This document shows positions 14,040 to 20,361 of a stretch of DNA of 21,946 bases, in pieces. The position numbers were made by a program, and so were the translations under genes. This DNA is from JAFNGF01 sp964567045 (GTDB lineage: Bacteria; Planctomycetota; Phycisphaerae; Sedimentisphaerales; Anaerobacaceae). Position 1 is the stretch's first letter. Each line of letters begins with the position of its first letter. The notes under the pieces are model-generated. The model was not told where the DNA came from. It did no database searches and was given only the letters and a program-made list of their open reading frames with translations. The DNA lies in the NCBI GenBank assembly GCA_964567045.1, contig CAZMLE010000063.1, forward strand, positions 1 through 21,946. Reading direction: 5' to 3'.

Positions 14040-14119
14040 TATTGTTGCAGGACTTGCGTTAACATCGCCGCCGCAGTGGCTGAGCCGGTCCATTTCAGAA
14101 AGTCGCGTCGGTTCATCAT
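14039..14119 (-). CDS. Orphaned Tat signal peptide (26 codons), frameshifted from the downstream enzyme
   Basis: From ATGATG at 14119 the frame reads MMNRRDFLKWTGSATAAAML, then TQVLQQ and TAA. It has the twin-arginine motif (NRRDFLKW), a hydrophobic Ala-rich core and an intended cleavage region. The stop overlaps the next ATG as TAATG (14041-14037). Losing one base between about 14060 and 14042 would explain the change of frame. The nearby codons show no X-XXY-YYZ slippery heptamer, so programmed frameshifting is not supported. The alternatives are a real recent mutation, termination-reinitiation, or an assembly error. Confidence 0.7.
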   Translation of the reverse strand: MMNRRDFLKWTGSATAAAMLTQVLQQ

Positions 14120-14130
14120 TATTGATTCTT

Positions 14131-14165
14131 AGACGGGATAACAGGATAATCCTGTAAATCCTGTC
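14131..14165. repeat. ACAGGAT palindromic repeat
   Basis: ACAGGATAATCCTGT at 14141-14155 is a perfect palindrome around one base and is followed by a further AATCCTGTC copy. It lies just upstream of the Tat leader start, where a ribosome binding site would be expected, and none is visible there. Confidence 0.6.
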
Positions 14166-14262
14166 AAAAAAGATTCTTATAGCCAGTACCTGTTTGCGAT
14201 TTGACGTTTCCATTTTACCCACTTGCAAGTATTTTCGCAGCAAGACAGCCAGAAGATTTTTG

Positions 14263-14363
14263 GACGCGGATTTACACGGATTCGCACTGTTTTGTAATGG
14301 CTCGGCCATCCCTGATAGGGACTGTTGATTTTCTTGCCGTGTTAATCAGTGTTAATCTGTGTC
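14263..14363. repeat. 101-bp imperfect inverted repeat (GACACGG family), tandem copy 1
   Basis: It has the same ends as the element at 3635-3711 (GACGCGGATTTACACGGATT to AATCTGTGTC) but carries about 24 extra internal bases containing a small TCCC/GGGA hairpin. The next copy starts 117 bp later. Confidence 0.8.
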
Positions 14364-14379
14364 GAACAAGCTTTTTTTA

Positions 14380-14480
14380 GACGCGGATTTACACGGATTC
14401 GCACTGTTTTGTAATGGCTCGGCCATCCCTGATCGGGACTGCTAATTTGCTTACCGTGTCAATCAGTGTTAATCTGTGTC
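14380..14480. repeat. 101-bp imperfect inverted repeat (GACACGG family), tandem copy 2
   Basis: A near-identical tandem neighbour of 14263-14363, also 101 bp. In the small internal hairpin the loop differs (TGATC against TGATA) while the TCCC/GGGA stem is kept. The 16-bp link between the copies ends in a T-run, as does the sequence before each other copy. Confidence 0.8.
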
Positions 14481-14510
14481 GAACAAGCCTTTTGCTAAAC
14501 TGGGGATGGC

Positions 14511-14541
14511 AAAAAAACAGTGCGCTCAGGGCGTTACTGCT
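14511..14541 (-). terminator. Probable intrinsic terminator overlapping the stop codon of the C10 protease gene
   Basis: On the minus strand, CAGT..CGC (from 14539) pairs with GCG..ACTG (to 14518) with small bulges and is followed by seven Ts (14517-14511). The TGA stop of the protease gene falls in the loop (14528-14526). The stem is short and bulged, so the call is moderate. Confidence 0.45.
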
Positions 14542-16829
14542 CGGTCGTAGATGCGAATGTCATCAATCAGGCCGGACCAGAAACTGCCGGCCTCACGCCC
14601 TTTACCAGTGCCGATATACAAGCCGCCATTGGCGCTTATTGGCTGGCTCTGCGGCTGGGCATCTTTGGCAGCTTCAATCTCATCAACGTACAAGGTTCTG
14701 TAAGAACCATTCCAGACCAGGCCAATGTGATGCCACTGCCCATCGGTAATGACCGCATTCGATACTAATGGGCTGCCGAAACGGCCCGGACTTACCAGAG
14801 CACTCATCAACGCCCCATCCGATGGGCCTGTGCCAAGCCACGTTGCACCCGTCCCGGTGCCACCTGTCTGGGAGATGATTACTTGCCCTGGAGAACCGCC
14901 CTTAATCCAGGCAAAGACGCTGAACGCTCCTTCCGCTGGGTTCAACACAAAAGGCGCGCTGACAGAATCGTCGATACCGTCAAGCTCCAGCGCGCCGGCT
15001 ATCTTGCCACCAGTAGGCCGCCAAAGCGGATTTTGAACCAGGACAAAGCCGTTATGGTCACCGACGCTGTCATGCGCGATGAAGCCCTCTGTTTCATCCA
15101 GTCTCCAGTGGGCTACTAAACCAGGTTCTTGAGGCTTCACGACTTCCTTCAGCCAATACCCAGCTAACAACGCGAGGTCCTCGTAGTCCACCATATGATC
15201 CCCCGAGGGCCCTGGAGCAATGTCAACGGATGATTCGTCCTGGCCCCAGTACTGGGCAAGCGTGCAAAGATCTCTCATGTCCACTATTTGGTCGCCGTTG
15301 AAGTCGCAGAGCAGCCCCAGAAAATCAACACCCCACACATTGCCCGATACGACAGAGTTGTCTTTGGAAATGCCGGTGGTGACCTTTTGGGTATTGAAGC
15401 CATACCCTTTCAGCACTGTGTTCACAGTATAGGGGGCATTGGATTCCAAACAGTCAAAAGCGTATATTCCTTCGCTATCAGTCTCGGTCTCCGCGATAAT
15501 CTCGCTTCCCGATTTCACATACAGGACGGCATTAGCTATCGGCTCCCCATCCTGGTCGAGCACTCGGCCGCTTACGATCTCACCGTCACCGGCCCGTATG
15601 GTCTGCACATTATAGACGCAACTACAGACAAGACCCTGTTTAAGAATGCCGGTAGGCAGGTCATACCACGCGTCACTCAGTCCTGACCATCCCATGTTGA
15701 GATGGTGGTAGAGCGTTGAATAATCGTAGCCGTATCCATCGCATACAAAAGCGTGCGGGGCCGTACCCAGGACAACCGGCTTTTTGGCGTCCAGATTAGG
15801 GTTGATCATTCCAATTAAGCCCCGACCAATGGGAGACTCAGCATTGTACCCATGTACCGCATTGCCATACCCGAAAGTGGTCGTCAGTGCCTCCTTGATC
15901 CTGGCGTTGCCGCATCCGGCGTACCCCGATGCAGTCGAACTGTACATTTGGTTCATGGAAATGCCAGCATCGAAGCAGAGTGCTCCTATGACCTGTCGTT
16001 GTACTTCTGTTGTATCGCAATTTGGTTCGTATGGCATCAAATCCCATCGATATGGCCCGCCGAAGCCATCGCCGCCGCGAGTAAATGCTTTTTGCTCAAC
16101 GCCACTAATCCAACCAATTGTGATCGTGAATTCGTCTACGCCTATCCCGGTCGTGGGGTACTCGTGATAGCGCATTAACTGCGCCATAGCAGTGGCGGGA
16201 CAGCCACATGGGTAGTTGTTAGGTGTACAGTAGTTGTAGCAAGGCAGTGGACAATCTGTGCTCACCGTTGATTGTGCCCATCTGCTTTTCACAAGAGGGG
16301 CTACACGAACATCTGAGATTGAGGGGAGACTCAAGGCCATCATAGCAACGCCATCTTTGGGAGCGCTGGCAAGGTCTATAAAGTGTCTCCATTTGGGTCG
16401 CGCATCAGAAGCTAAGGACTCTGCTGCCATTACGCGTGGACCGGTGTCGGTGCGAACTGCTGCAATTCGCCCGTTCAGGTCATCCGCCACCAATGCGCCA
16501 AGCGGGTTGTCCGGGGAAGGATCAAACCTGTCGCCCTGAACAAAACCGATAATCGGTTCGACCAGATCGTCCGCTGAGACAATGACGAACCCGGAAGGGT
16601 GCAGATAGACGATGTGATAGATCGCTTCGCCGCTCTCATTTCTGAAGGTCTCAACCTGTCTCACCTGCCGTCCGAGGGACATTCCCAGCGGTTTGGGATC
16701 CGCTTTAAGCCACCCTGTTACCACTTTTTCAGCTTCATCAGCCGTTGTGGGCCGTGCCCATAAGCAGCTACAACACAATGCCAATAGTGCGAATAGCGCA
16801 GCTAAAGTAATCAGACTTGACTTTGTCAT
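14526..16829 (-). CDS. Secreted C10 family (streptopain-like) cysteine protease with dockerin-like and LamG domains
   Basis: A 767-residue secreted protease. AGGAGG eight bases before the ATG at 16829 fixes the start, giving a signal peptide (MTKSSLITLAALFALLALCC). A Spi/propeptide-like region follows (about 25-150, with GFVIVSADD). The peptidase C10 domain (about 165-400) has the likely catalytic Cys210 in CGCPATAMAQLMRYHEYP and His359 in HAFVCDGYG, plus the HLNMGWSG motif. A carboxypeptidase-regulatory-like beta-sandwich (about 418-490, SGRVLDQDGEPIANAVLYV) comes next. Two dockerin-type Ca loops are at about 508-560 (DFNGDQIVDMRDL and a degenerate second). A LamG domain (about 565-767) ends at RIYDRAVTP, slightly short of the usual domain end. 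Family knowledge predicts self-processing by removal of the propeptide. The promoter and a palindromic site lie upstream. Confidence 0.85.
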   Translation of the reverse strand: MTKSSLITLAALFALLALCCSCLWARPTTADEAEKVVTGWLKADPKPLGMSLGRQVRQVETFRNESGEAIYHIVYLHPSGFVIVSADDLVEPIIGFVQGDRFDPSPDNPLGALVADDLNGRIAAVRTDTGPRVMAAESLASDARPKWRHFIDLASAPKDGVAMMALSLPSISDVRVAPLVKSRWAQSTVSTDCPLPCYNYCTPNNYPCGCPATAMAQLMRYHEYPTTGIGVDEFTITIGWISGVEQKAFTRGGDGFGGPYRWDLMPYEPNCDTTEVQRQVIGALCFDAGISMNQMYSSTASGYAGCGNARIKEALTTTFGYGNAVHGYNAESPIGRGLIGMINPNLDAKKPVVLGTAPHAFVCDGYGYDYSTLYHHLNMGWSGLSDAWYDLPTGILKQGLVCSCVYNVQTIRAGDGEIVSGRVLDQDGEPIANAVLYVKSGSEIIAETETDSEGIYAFDCLESNAPYTVNTVLKGYGFNTQKVTTGISKDNSVVSGNVWGVDFLGLLCDFNGDQIVDMRDLCTLAQYWGQDESSVDIAPGPSGDHMVDYEDLALLAGYWLKEVVKPQEPGLVAHWRLDETEGFIAHDSVGDHNGFVLVQNPLWRPTGGKIAGALELDGIDDSVSAPFVLNPAEGAFSVFAWIKGGSPGQVIISQTGGTGTGATWLGTGPSDGALMSALVSPGRFGSPLVSNAVITDGQWHHIGLVWNGSYRTLYVDEIEAAKDAQPQSQPISANGGLYIGTGKGREAGSFWSGLIDDIRIYDRAVTP

Positions 16830-16864
16830 TTGAATGTCCTCCTTTAACCCTTTCCGTTTCGCTA

Positions 16865-16894
16865 ATTCTAATGCAAGGGCACCTGATTTTGCAA
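16865..16894 (-). promoter_or_regulatory. Sigma70-type promoter of the C10 protease gene
   Basis: On the minus strand, TTGCAA (16894-16889) and a near-consensus -10 TAGAAT (16870-16865) are separated by 18 bp. A start site near 16858 would give a leader of about 30 nt containing AGGAGG. Confidence 0.5.
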
Positions 16895-16911
16895 GCATTT
16901 TCTGGGAATTC

Positions 16912-16927
16912 TGCACCCATGGGTGCA
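16912..16927. promoter_or_regulatory. Perfect 16-bp palindrome, candidate operator or activator site
   Basis: TGCACCCATGGGTGCA is a perfect inverted repeat upstream of the protease promoter. Its centre is about 61.5 bp upstream of the predicted start site, a position typical of class I activators. Direct half-sites TGCACCC and TGCACCCA recur at 17093-17107. The regulator is unknown. Confidence 0.5.
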
Positions 16928-16990
16928 TGTCACGATTGTAGGTAGATTTTTTGGGCCTTTAGCCCCATTTTTCCGTTAATAATAGCTACT

Positions 16991-17024
<34 letters not shown>

Positions 17025-17297
17025 CATCTTCACGCAACCATCAACACACGAATAGACCCAAATAAGCCGGTTCTTTACCTACAAAGATGACATGCACCCT
17101 GCACCCATTGGATTATCCGCGGAATTGCCAAGAGTTGAGCAGGGAGTGGAAAAACGAGCGAGAAACTGAAATCCTGAAATGCCCAGCACAGAACGAGTCA
17201 CGGGTCAGCAATGACGAGTCACGAGCCACCATCCACCGCCTATAGATTTACCTATTTGCCCCAATTCAACAAAATGTTAATTTGAAAAAAATGGTAA

Positions 17298-17378
17298 ATT
17301 TCTGTTAATTTCTGCTCAAAACGCGCGCGTTTTTGCACATTTCCACTAATTTCTGTGCATTTCTGCGCATTTCTGATG
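17298..17378. repeat. 10-bp phased ATTTCTG array flanking a (CG)4 palindrome
   Basis: ATTTCTG decamers start at 17298 and 17308. A 21-bp segment follows, beginning with the perfect palindrome AAAACGCGCGCGTTTT (17318-17333). Four more decamers start at 17339 (degenerate ATTTCCACTA), 17349, 17359 and 17369. Each unit is exactly 10 bp, so the copies lie on one face of the helix. Confidence 0.65.
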
Positions 17379-17523
17379 CTTTTTTAACCTGTTTTTTCCT
17401 GCCTATTTTACCCAAACCCTACAAGATGACCTGCGAAGCCACGTTTTACCCTAAAAATGAACATCACCTCGGAAAAATGACCAAAAAACGCCAATTCTTC
17501 CCAAATCTGGATAATTTCAGTTC

Positions 17524-17544
17524 TTAATCGTGTTAATCTGGATC
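17524..17544. repeat. Fragment of the GACACGG repeat family (end part)
   Basis: TTAATCGTGTTAATCTGGATC resembles the right arm of the elements at 3635 and 14263 (AATCAGTGTTAATCTGTGTC). A left-arm fragment lies downstream at 17591, so the two arms are in the opposite order to an intact element. Confidence 0.5.
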
Positions 17545-17590
17545 GCTATCTTTACCACAACGCGGAATCCTTTTCAATCACGTTTTTTTA

Positions 17591-17617
17591 GACGCGGATT
17601 TACACAGATTTCCACCG
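17591..17617. repeat. Fragment of the GACACGG repeat family (start part)
   Basis: GACGCGGATTTACACAGATT follows a T-run, as in the full-length copies, and then diverges. It lies about 95 bp before the Tat aldo/keto-reductase gene. Confidence 0.55.
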
Positions 17618-17712
17618 TTGACGAAAGTCTGTGGCTATTTTTCTCCAATTAGTTGCCATCCAGCACTCGATTTGGTACTTTGAAGCCAGTGAATAGTTAG
17701 GAGGTCGAAGCT

Positions 17713-18840
17713 ATGGCTAATAAACTCACTCGCCGGCAGTTTATGCGTGACAGCGCAGCAGCTGCGGCAGCACTGGCTACAGGATTGGCGACTACAAAAC
17801 CAGCCTGTGCTGGCAAAGATACCAAGGTCAGGACCGGTAAGCCTGCCCCGAGCCGAATCGAGGGGATTCTGAACTACAACCCCGATATGGAGTACCGCCG
17901 ATGCGGCAAGACCGGCCTTATGGTTTCGGCTGTTGCCTTGGGCGGGCACTGGAAACGCCTGGTCAAGATAATAGGCGGCCAGGAAGCCGAAGGATGGATG
18001 ACCGAGGACATTAGCGCACGCAACTTCCAGAAGAACCGCTACGATGTTATCACTCGCTGCATCGAGCGCGGCATCAATTACGTCGATGCCTGCTGCCGCG
18101 AGGAAATTCTCGCATACGCCCAGGCCCTCAAGGGCAGGCGCGACAAGATGTACTTTGGTTACTCCTGGCACATCTGGGAAAGCCGATTTGAGGAGTGGCG
18201 CTCGCGCAAAAAGTTGCAGCAAGGCCTGGATATGGGCATGAAAGAAGCCGGCCTGGAGTACGTCGACCTGTGGCGGATAAGCCTGCTGGTCGATAGTGGT
18301 CAGCACAGCGAAGCCGAGATTGAGGAGGCTGTAGCTGCGCTGGATTGGGCGAAGAAAAGCGGGCGTGCCGGCTTCATCGGCGTTTCTTCGCACGACCGTA
18401 AGCACCTGAAGCACCTGATTGAAACGTACCCCGACCAGATGGAGGTCATCCTGACGCCCTATACGGCCAAGACCAAGGTGGTCGCCGACGAGGCGGGCTT
18501 GTGGGCAACAATCAAAAAGTACGATGTCGGCTGGTTCGGCATAAAGCCCTTTGCCAGCAACTCGGTGTTCAAGGGCGACAGCTCGCCGAACAGCCCACAC
18601 TTTGAAGATGACAACCGCATCGCCCGCCTCGCTATTCGCTACATCCTCTGCAACCCGGCAATCACCGCGCCGATGCCAGGCTTGATTAGCGCCCAGCAGG
18701 TGGACAATGTCGCATTAGCGGTTAAGGAACGTCGCCGGCTCGACCTGGCGGAAAAAGCTGAACTGGAGCAGGCGATGGACCGTGCCTGGGCCAATCTGCC
18801 GGCTAACTACCGCTGGCTAAGAGACTGGGAATATGTGTAG
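17713..18840 (+). CDS. Tat-exported aldo/keto-reductase fold protein with degenerate catalytic tetrad
   Basis: A 375-residue protein with a Tat signal (LTRRQFMRDSAAAAAALATG). AGGAGGT at 17699-17705 lies seven bases before the ATG. The mature part starts like aldo/keto reductases (MEYRRCGKTGLMVSAVALGG). It keeps the family's GINYVDA (Asp125 matches the catalytic Asp), EAGLEYVDLWR, GFIGVSSHD and the late PMPGLISAQQVDN helix region. The Tyr of the usual DxxxxYG motif is missing (VDACCREE). The usual TK after the RR.K strand is FGYS, and the His of the DLYxxH position is Ser. Ordinary NADPH-dependent reduction is therefore doubtful, and NADPH is not expected outside the cytoplasm. I recall a planctomycete family with these features. 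It is followed after 123 bp by a tetrahaem lipoprotein, which suggests a periplasmic redox role. Confidence 0.8.
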   Translation: MANKLTRRQFMRDSAAAAAALATGLATTKPACAGKDTKVRTGKPAPSRIEGILNYNPDMEYRRCGKTGLMVSAVALGGHWKRLVKIIGGQEAEGWMTEDISARNFQKNRYDVITRCIERGINYVDACCREEILAYAQALKGRRDKMYFGYSWHIWESRFEEWRSRKKLQQGLDMGMKEAGLEYVDLWRISLLVDSGQHSEAEIEEAVAALDWAKKSGRAGFIGVSSHDRKHLKHLIETYPDQMEVILTPYTAKTKVVADEAGLWATIKKYDVGWFGIKPFASNSVFKGDSSPNSPHFEDDNRIARLAIRYILCNPAITAPMPGLISAQQVDNVALAVKERRRLDLAEKAELEQAMDRAWANLPANYRWLRDWEYV

Positions 18841-18860
18841 CCTTCGACCCGAGCCGCCGC

Positions 18861-18936
18861 CCCCCGCTTGCGCGGGGGCCAGCTTGGCCCTGCGAAAGCA
18901 GGGCCGGGGGCACGTCATTCCTGCGAAAGCAGGAAT
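18861..18936. repeat. Cluster of three small hairpin repeats
   Basis: Three perfect hairpins stand in a row. They are CCCCCGC/GCGGGGG (18861-18878, loop TTGC), GGCCCTGC/GCAGGGCC (18886-18905, loop GAAA) and ATTCCTGC/GCAGGAAT (18917-18936, loop GAAA). The last two share the GAAA tetraloop, and the third is a compensated variant of the repeat at 17002-17021. No T-run follows. The cluster fills most of the gap between the aldo/keto-reductase-like gene and the tetrahaem lipoprotein gene. Confidence 0.75.
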
Positions 18937-18963
18937 CAGGCCGAGGGTCGGTCGCTAATAGAC

Positions 18964-19581
18964 ATGAACTATCGCCTTTTGTCATTGTTGGCTACTCTGT
19001 TGGCAATAACGGCAGCAGGATTACTGAGCTGCTCTGGGGTAAGTGAACCTGGACTTTCTGAAGCGCAGAAACCGGGCGGTCCGCCGGCATTGGTTATTGC
19101 CCAGGATGCGCCGCTGCTTCTGGATGAGCCTGGCCAGGCGGAAAATCCGCTCCCTGCGGTATCGTCGCCCCCCCAGCTTCTTGCGAAGCAAGAGCGGGGG
19201 CTCGCCGACAACGGCCCTTGCTTTGTTTGCCACGCGAACTACGAGGCTGAGCCGCTGGCCAGCCGACACGCTACTGCCGAAATAGGCTGCGTGTCTTGTC
19301 ACGGGCCATCTTATGCCCATCGTAACGATGAGAACAACACTACACCGCCGGACATCATGTATCCGCCGGATAGCATTGATCCGGCGTGCCACAAATGCCA
19401 CGGCAGCCATGATGTTCCTGCGAGCAAGATTTTCACGCTGTGGCTGCAGCGCTGCCCGAATAAAACGGACGCCCAGAGCATCGTTTGCACTGATTGTCAC
19501 GGAGATCACCGCTTGAAGGTCCGTACCGTCCAATGGGACAGAAAAACGGGCAAGCTGTTGCAAAGCGAAAAAAGCGAATAA
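18964..19581 (+). CDS. Tetrahaem c-type cytochrome lipoprotein
   Basis: A 205-residue lipoprotein. The signal peptide ends in a lipobox LLSC, so Cys23 would be lipidated. Four CxxCH haem motifs follow: CFVCH (86-90), CVSCH (109-113), CHKCH (142-146) and CTDCH (175-179). This predicts four covalently attached haems in a periplasmic, membrane-tethered electron carrier. The start at ATG 18964 is chosen for the signal peptide; an earlier in-frame start would read through the hairpin cluster. The ribosome binding site is weak, so translation may depend on the upstream gene or have suffered from repeat arrival. Residues about 69-79 in the Pro/Ala-rich linker are encoded by a hairpin repeat. Export by Sec is expected for haem ligation, while the neighbour uses Tat. 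Confidence 0.8.
   Translation: MNYRLLSLLATLLAITAAGLLSCSGVSEPGLSEAQKPGGPPALVIAQDAPLLLDEPGQAENPLPAVSSPPQLLAKQERGLADNGPCFVCHANYEAEPLASRHATAEIGCVSCHGPSYAHRNDENNTTPPDIMYPPDSIDPACHKCHGSHDVPASKIFTLWLQRCPNKTDAQSIVCTDCHGDHRLKVRTVQWDRKTGKLLQSEKSE
19168..19200. repeat. Hairpin repeat translated in the tetrahaem lipoprotein linker
   Basis: A CCCCC arm and a GCTTCTTGC/GCAAGAGC stem with a GGGGG arm form a bulged hairpin. It lies in frame and encodes part of PPQLLAKQERG, just before the first haem motif. The GC-rich arms resemble the first hairpin of the cluster at 18861. Confidence 0.6.
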
Positions 19582-19637
19582 GCAAAAAGAGATGATGGGG
19601 CGGTGCTTTTGCGCGAGACCCCGCTTTGGGGGAACCC

Positions 19638-20057
19638 TCACTCAGCCACGGACCAGGTGCCGTCTGCAGCAAGTGTCCCCGTGCCCGGCGGACCGCCGCC
19701 CACCGAGGAAGTCACCATAATGACACAACCGGGTGGGTCTGCCGAGACGTTACTAACGCTGTAGTCACCCTGGTTGAAATATCGGCCGTTAAGGTCACCG
19801 CCTTTGAATCCTAACGACACGTAAATCGACTGGGTTCCAAGCGACCCTTCGATGCCGCTATAGTCGTAATTCGGTCCCTTTTCAGCTATGTAGGTGCGTA
19901 CCGCTGTCCTGATGGTTCCCGCCCCTGTCTGCGCTTCCGACCATTTTGAGGAGTTGATCTTGCCGCGTATAAGCGGCATCGCGACGGCCGTGAGAATTCC
20001 TACGATGAAAATCACGGCCAACAGTTCAACCAGCGTAAAGGCTTTTGCTTTTTTCAT
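19638..20057 (-). CDS. Type IV pilin-like / pseudopilin protein
   Basis: A 139-residue prepilin. From the ATG at 20057 the protein starts MKKAKAFTLVELLAVIFIVG, a class III (type IV prepilin) signal with the invariant Glu5 of the mature chain and a long hydrophobic helix to about residue 30. The residue before the cleavage point is Ala rather than the usual Gly. The remainder (INSSKWSEAQTGAGTIRTAV, then YIAEKGPNYDY) is like GspG/pseudopilin-type bodies, and the end is Gly-rich. No prepilin peptidase, secretion ATPase or other pilus gene is nearby, so it is an orphan that would rely on components encoded elsewhere. The open frame continues upstream to 20300, but that part translates a dispersed repeat and is rejected. 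Confidence 0.75.
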   Translation of the reverse strand: MKKAKAFTLVELLAVIFIVGILTAVAMPLIRGKINSSKWSEAQTGAGTIRTAVRTYIAEKGPNYDYSGIEGSLGTQSIYVSLGFKGGDLNGRYFNQGDYSVSNVSADPPGCVIMVTSSVGGGPPGTGTLAADGTWSVAE

Positions 20058-20361
20058 TTGAGCCTGAAAGTCCGCGACCTTCCATTTTGCAGCTTTGTAA
20101 AGATATAATCGGCCTCCGGCAATGCTGGCATAAATAAAAAATCGCGAGTCGCTGCTGAAAGGCCTGCTCCCTGTTTTACCGCCGAGGGCGCAGAGCACGC
20201 TGAGTTTTTTAACTTCGATTTCTGCTCTGCGGTCTCCGCGTTCTCTGCGGTTAGATTTCTGTCCAGAACCGGCAATCGCGTTGCCCGTTCTATGTTGCAC
20301 ATATCCCGCCTTTTAGTTATCTTTATTATAAATGGCCCGGCCAATGTTACAGGAGAATGGT
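20058..20361. other. Divergent intergenic region with a dispersed repeat
   Basis: About 300 bp lie between the pseudopilin gene and the DUF6259-type gene. The main content is the imperfect palindrome at 20178-20253. AGGAGAA at 20351-20357 is the ribosome binding site of the rightward gene. No strong promoter hexamers were recognised. Confidence 0.5.
20178..20253. repeat. Imperfect palindrome with CTCTGCGG-type units
   Basis: The left arm ACCGCCGAGGGCGCAGAG and the right arm CTCTGCGGTCTCCGCG plus TTCTCTGCGGTT are imperfect inverted copies. Translations of it (LTAENAETAEQ, ACSAPSAV) are of a kind I recall from spurious gene models in many environmental genomes, which points to a dispersed element. 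Confidence 0.6.

Larger units (their letters stand above)
14120..14525. other. Repeat-filled gap between the aldo/keto-reductase-like gene and the C10 protease gene
   Basis: About 400 bp without a gene. It contains an ACAGGAT palindrome (14131-14165), two tandem 101-bp inverted-repeat elements (14263-14363, 14380-14480) and the probable terminator of the protease gene. The open frame continuing from the minus-strand gene into this gap translates repeat DNA and is not credible. Confidence 0.6.

Noticed and set aside
14039..14060. Programmed -1 frameshift joining the Tat leader to the enzyme
   Set aside because: No slippery heptamer or downstream structure is visible; a simple one-base loss is more likely.
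14263..14480. CRISPR-like tandem repeats
   Set aside because: There are only two copies, each about 100 bp and palindromic, with a 16-bp link and no spacers or cas genes; they belong to a dispersed inverted-repeat family.
14525..14534. GCCCTGAGCG as a relic of the 27-bp element at the end of the protease gene
   Set aside because: Only ten bases match and the flanks do not; the sequence is better explained by the terminator stem.
17333..17527. 64-codon plus-strand frame
   Set aside because: It has no ribosome binding site, begins inside the phased repeat array, and its composition follows the AT-rich repeat region.
17635..18600. 321-codon minus-strand open frame opposite the Tat aldo/keto-reductase gene
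   Set aside because: It is a shadow of a strong plus-strand gene with signal peptide, ribosome binding site and family motifs; no domain is recognisable in the antisense product.
18861..18936. Hairpin cluster as a transcription terminator
   Set aside because: No T-run follows any of the three stems, and similar hairpins occur elsewhere as dispersed repeats.
20058..20300. Upstream extension of the pseudopilin frame
   Set aside because: It translates a dispersed palindromic repeat, and prepilin signals begin close to the true start.
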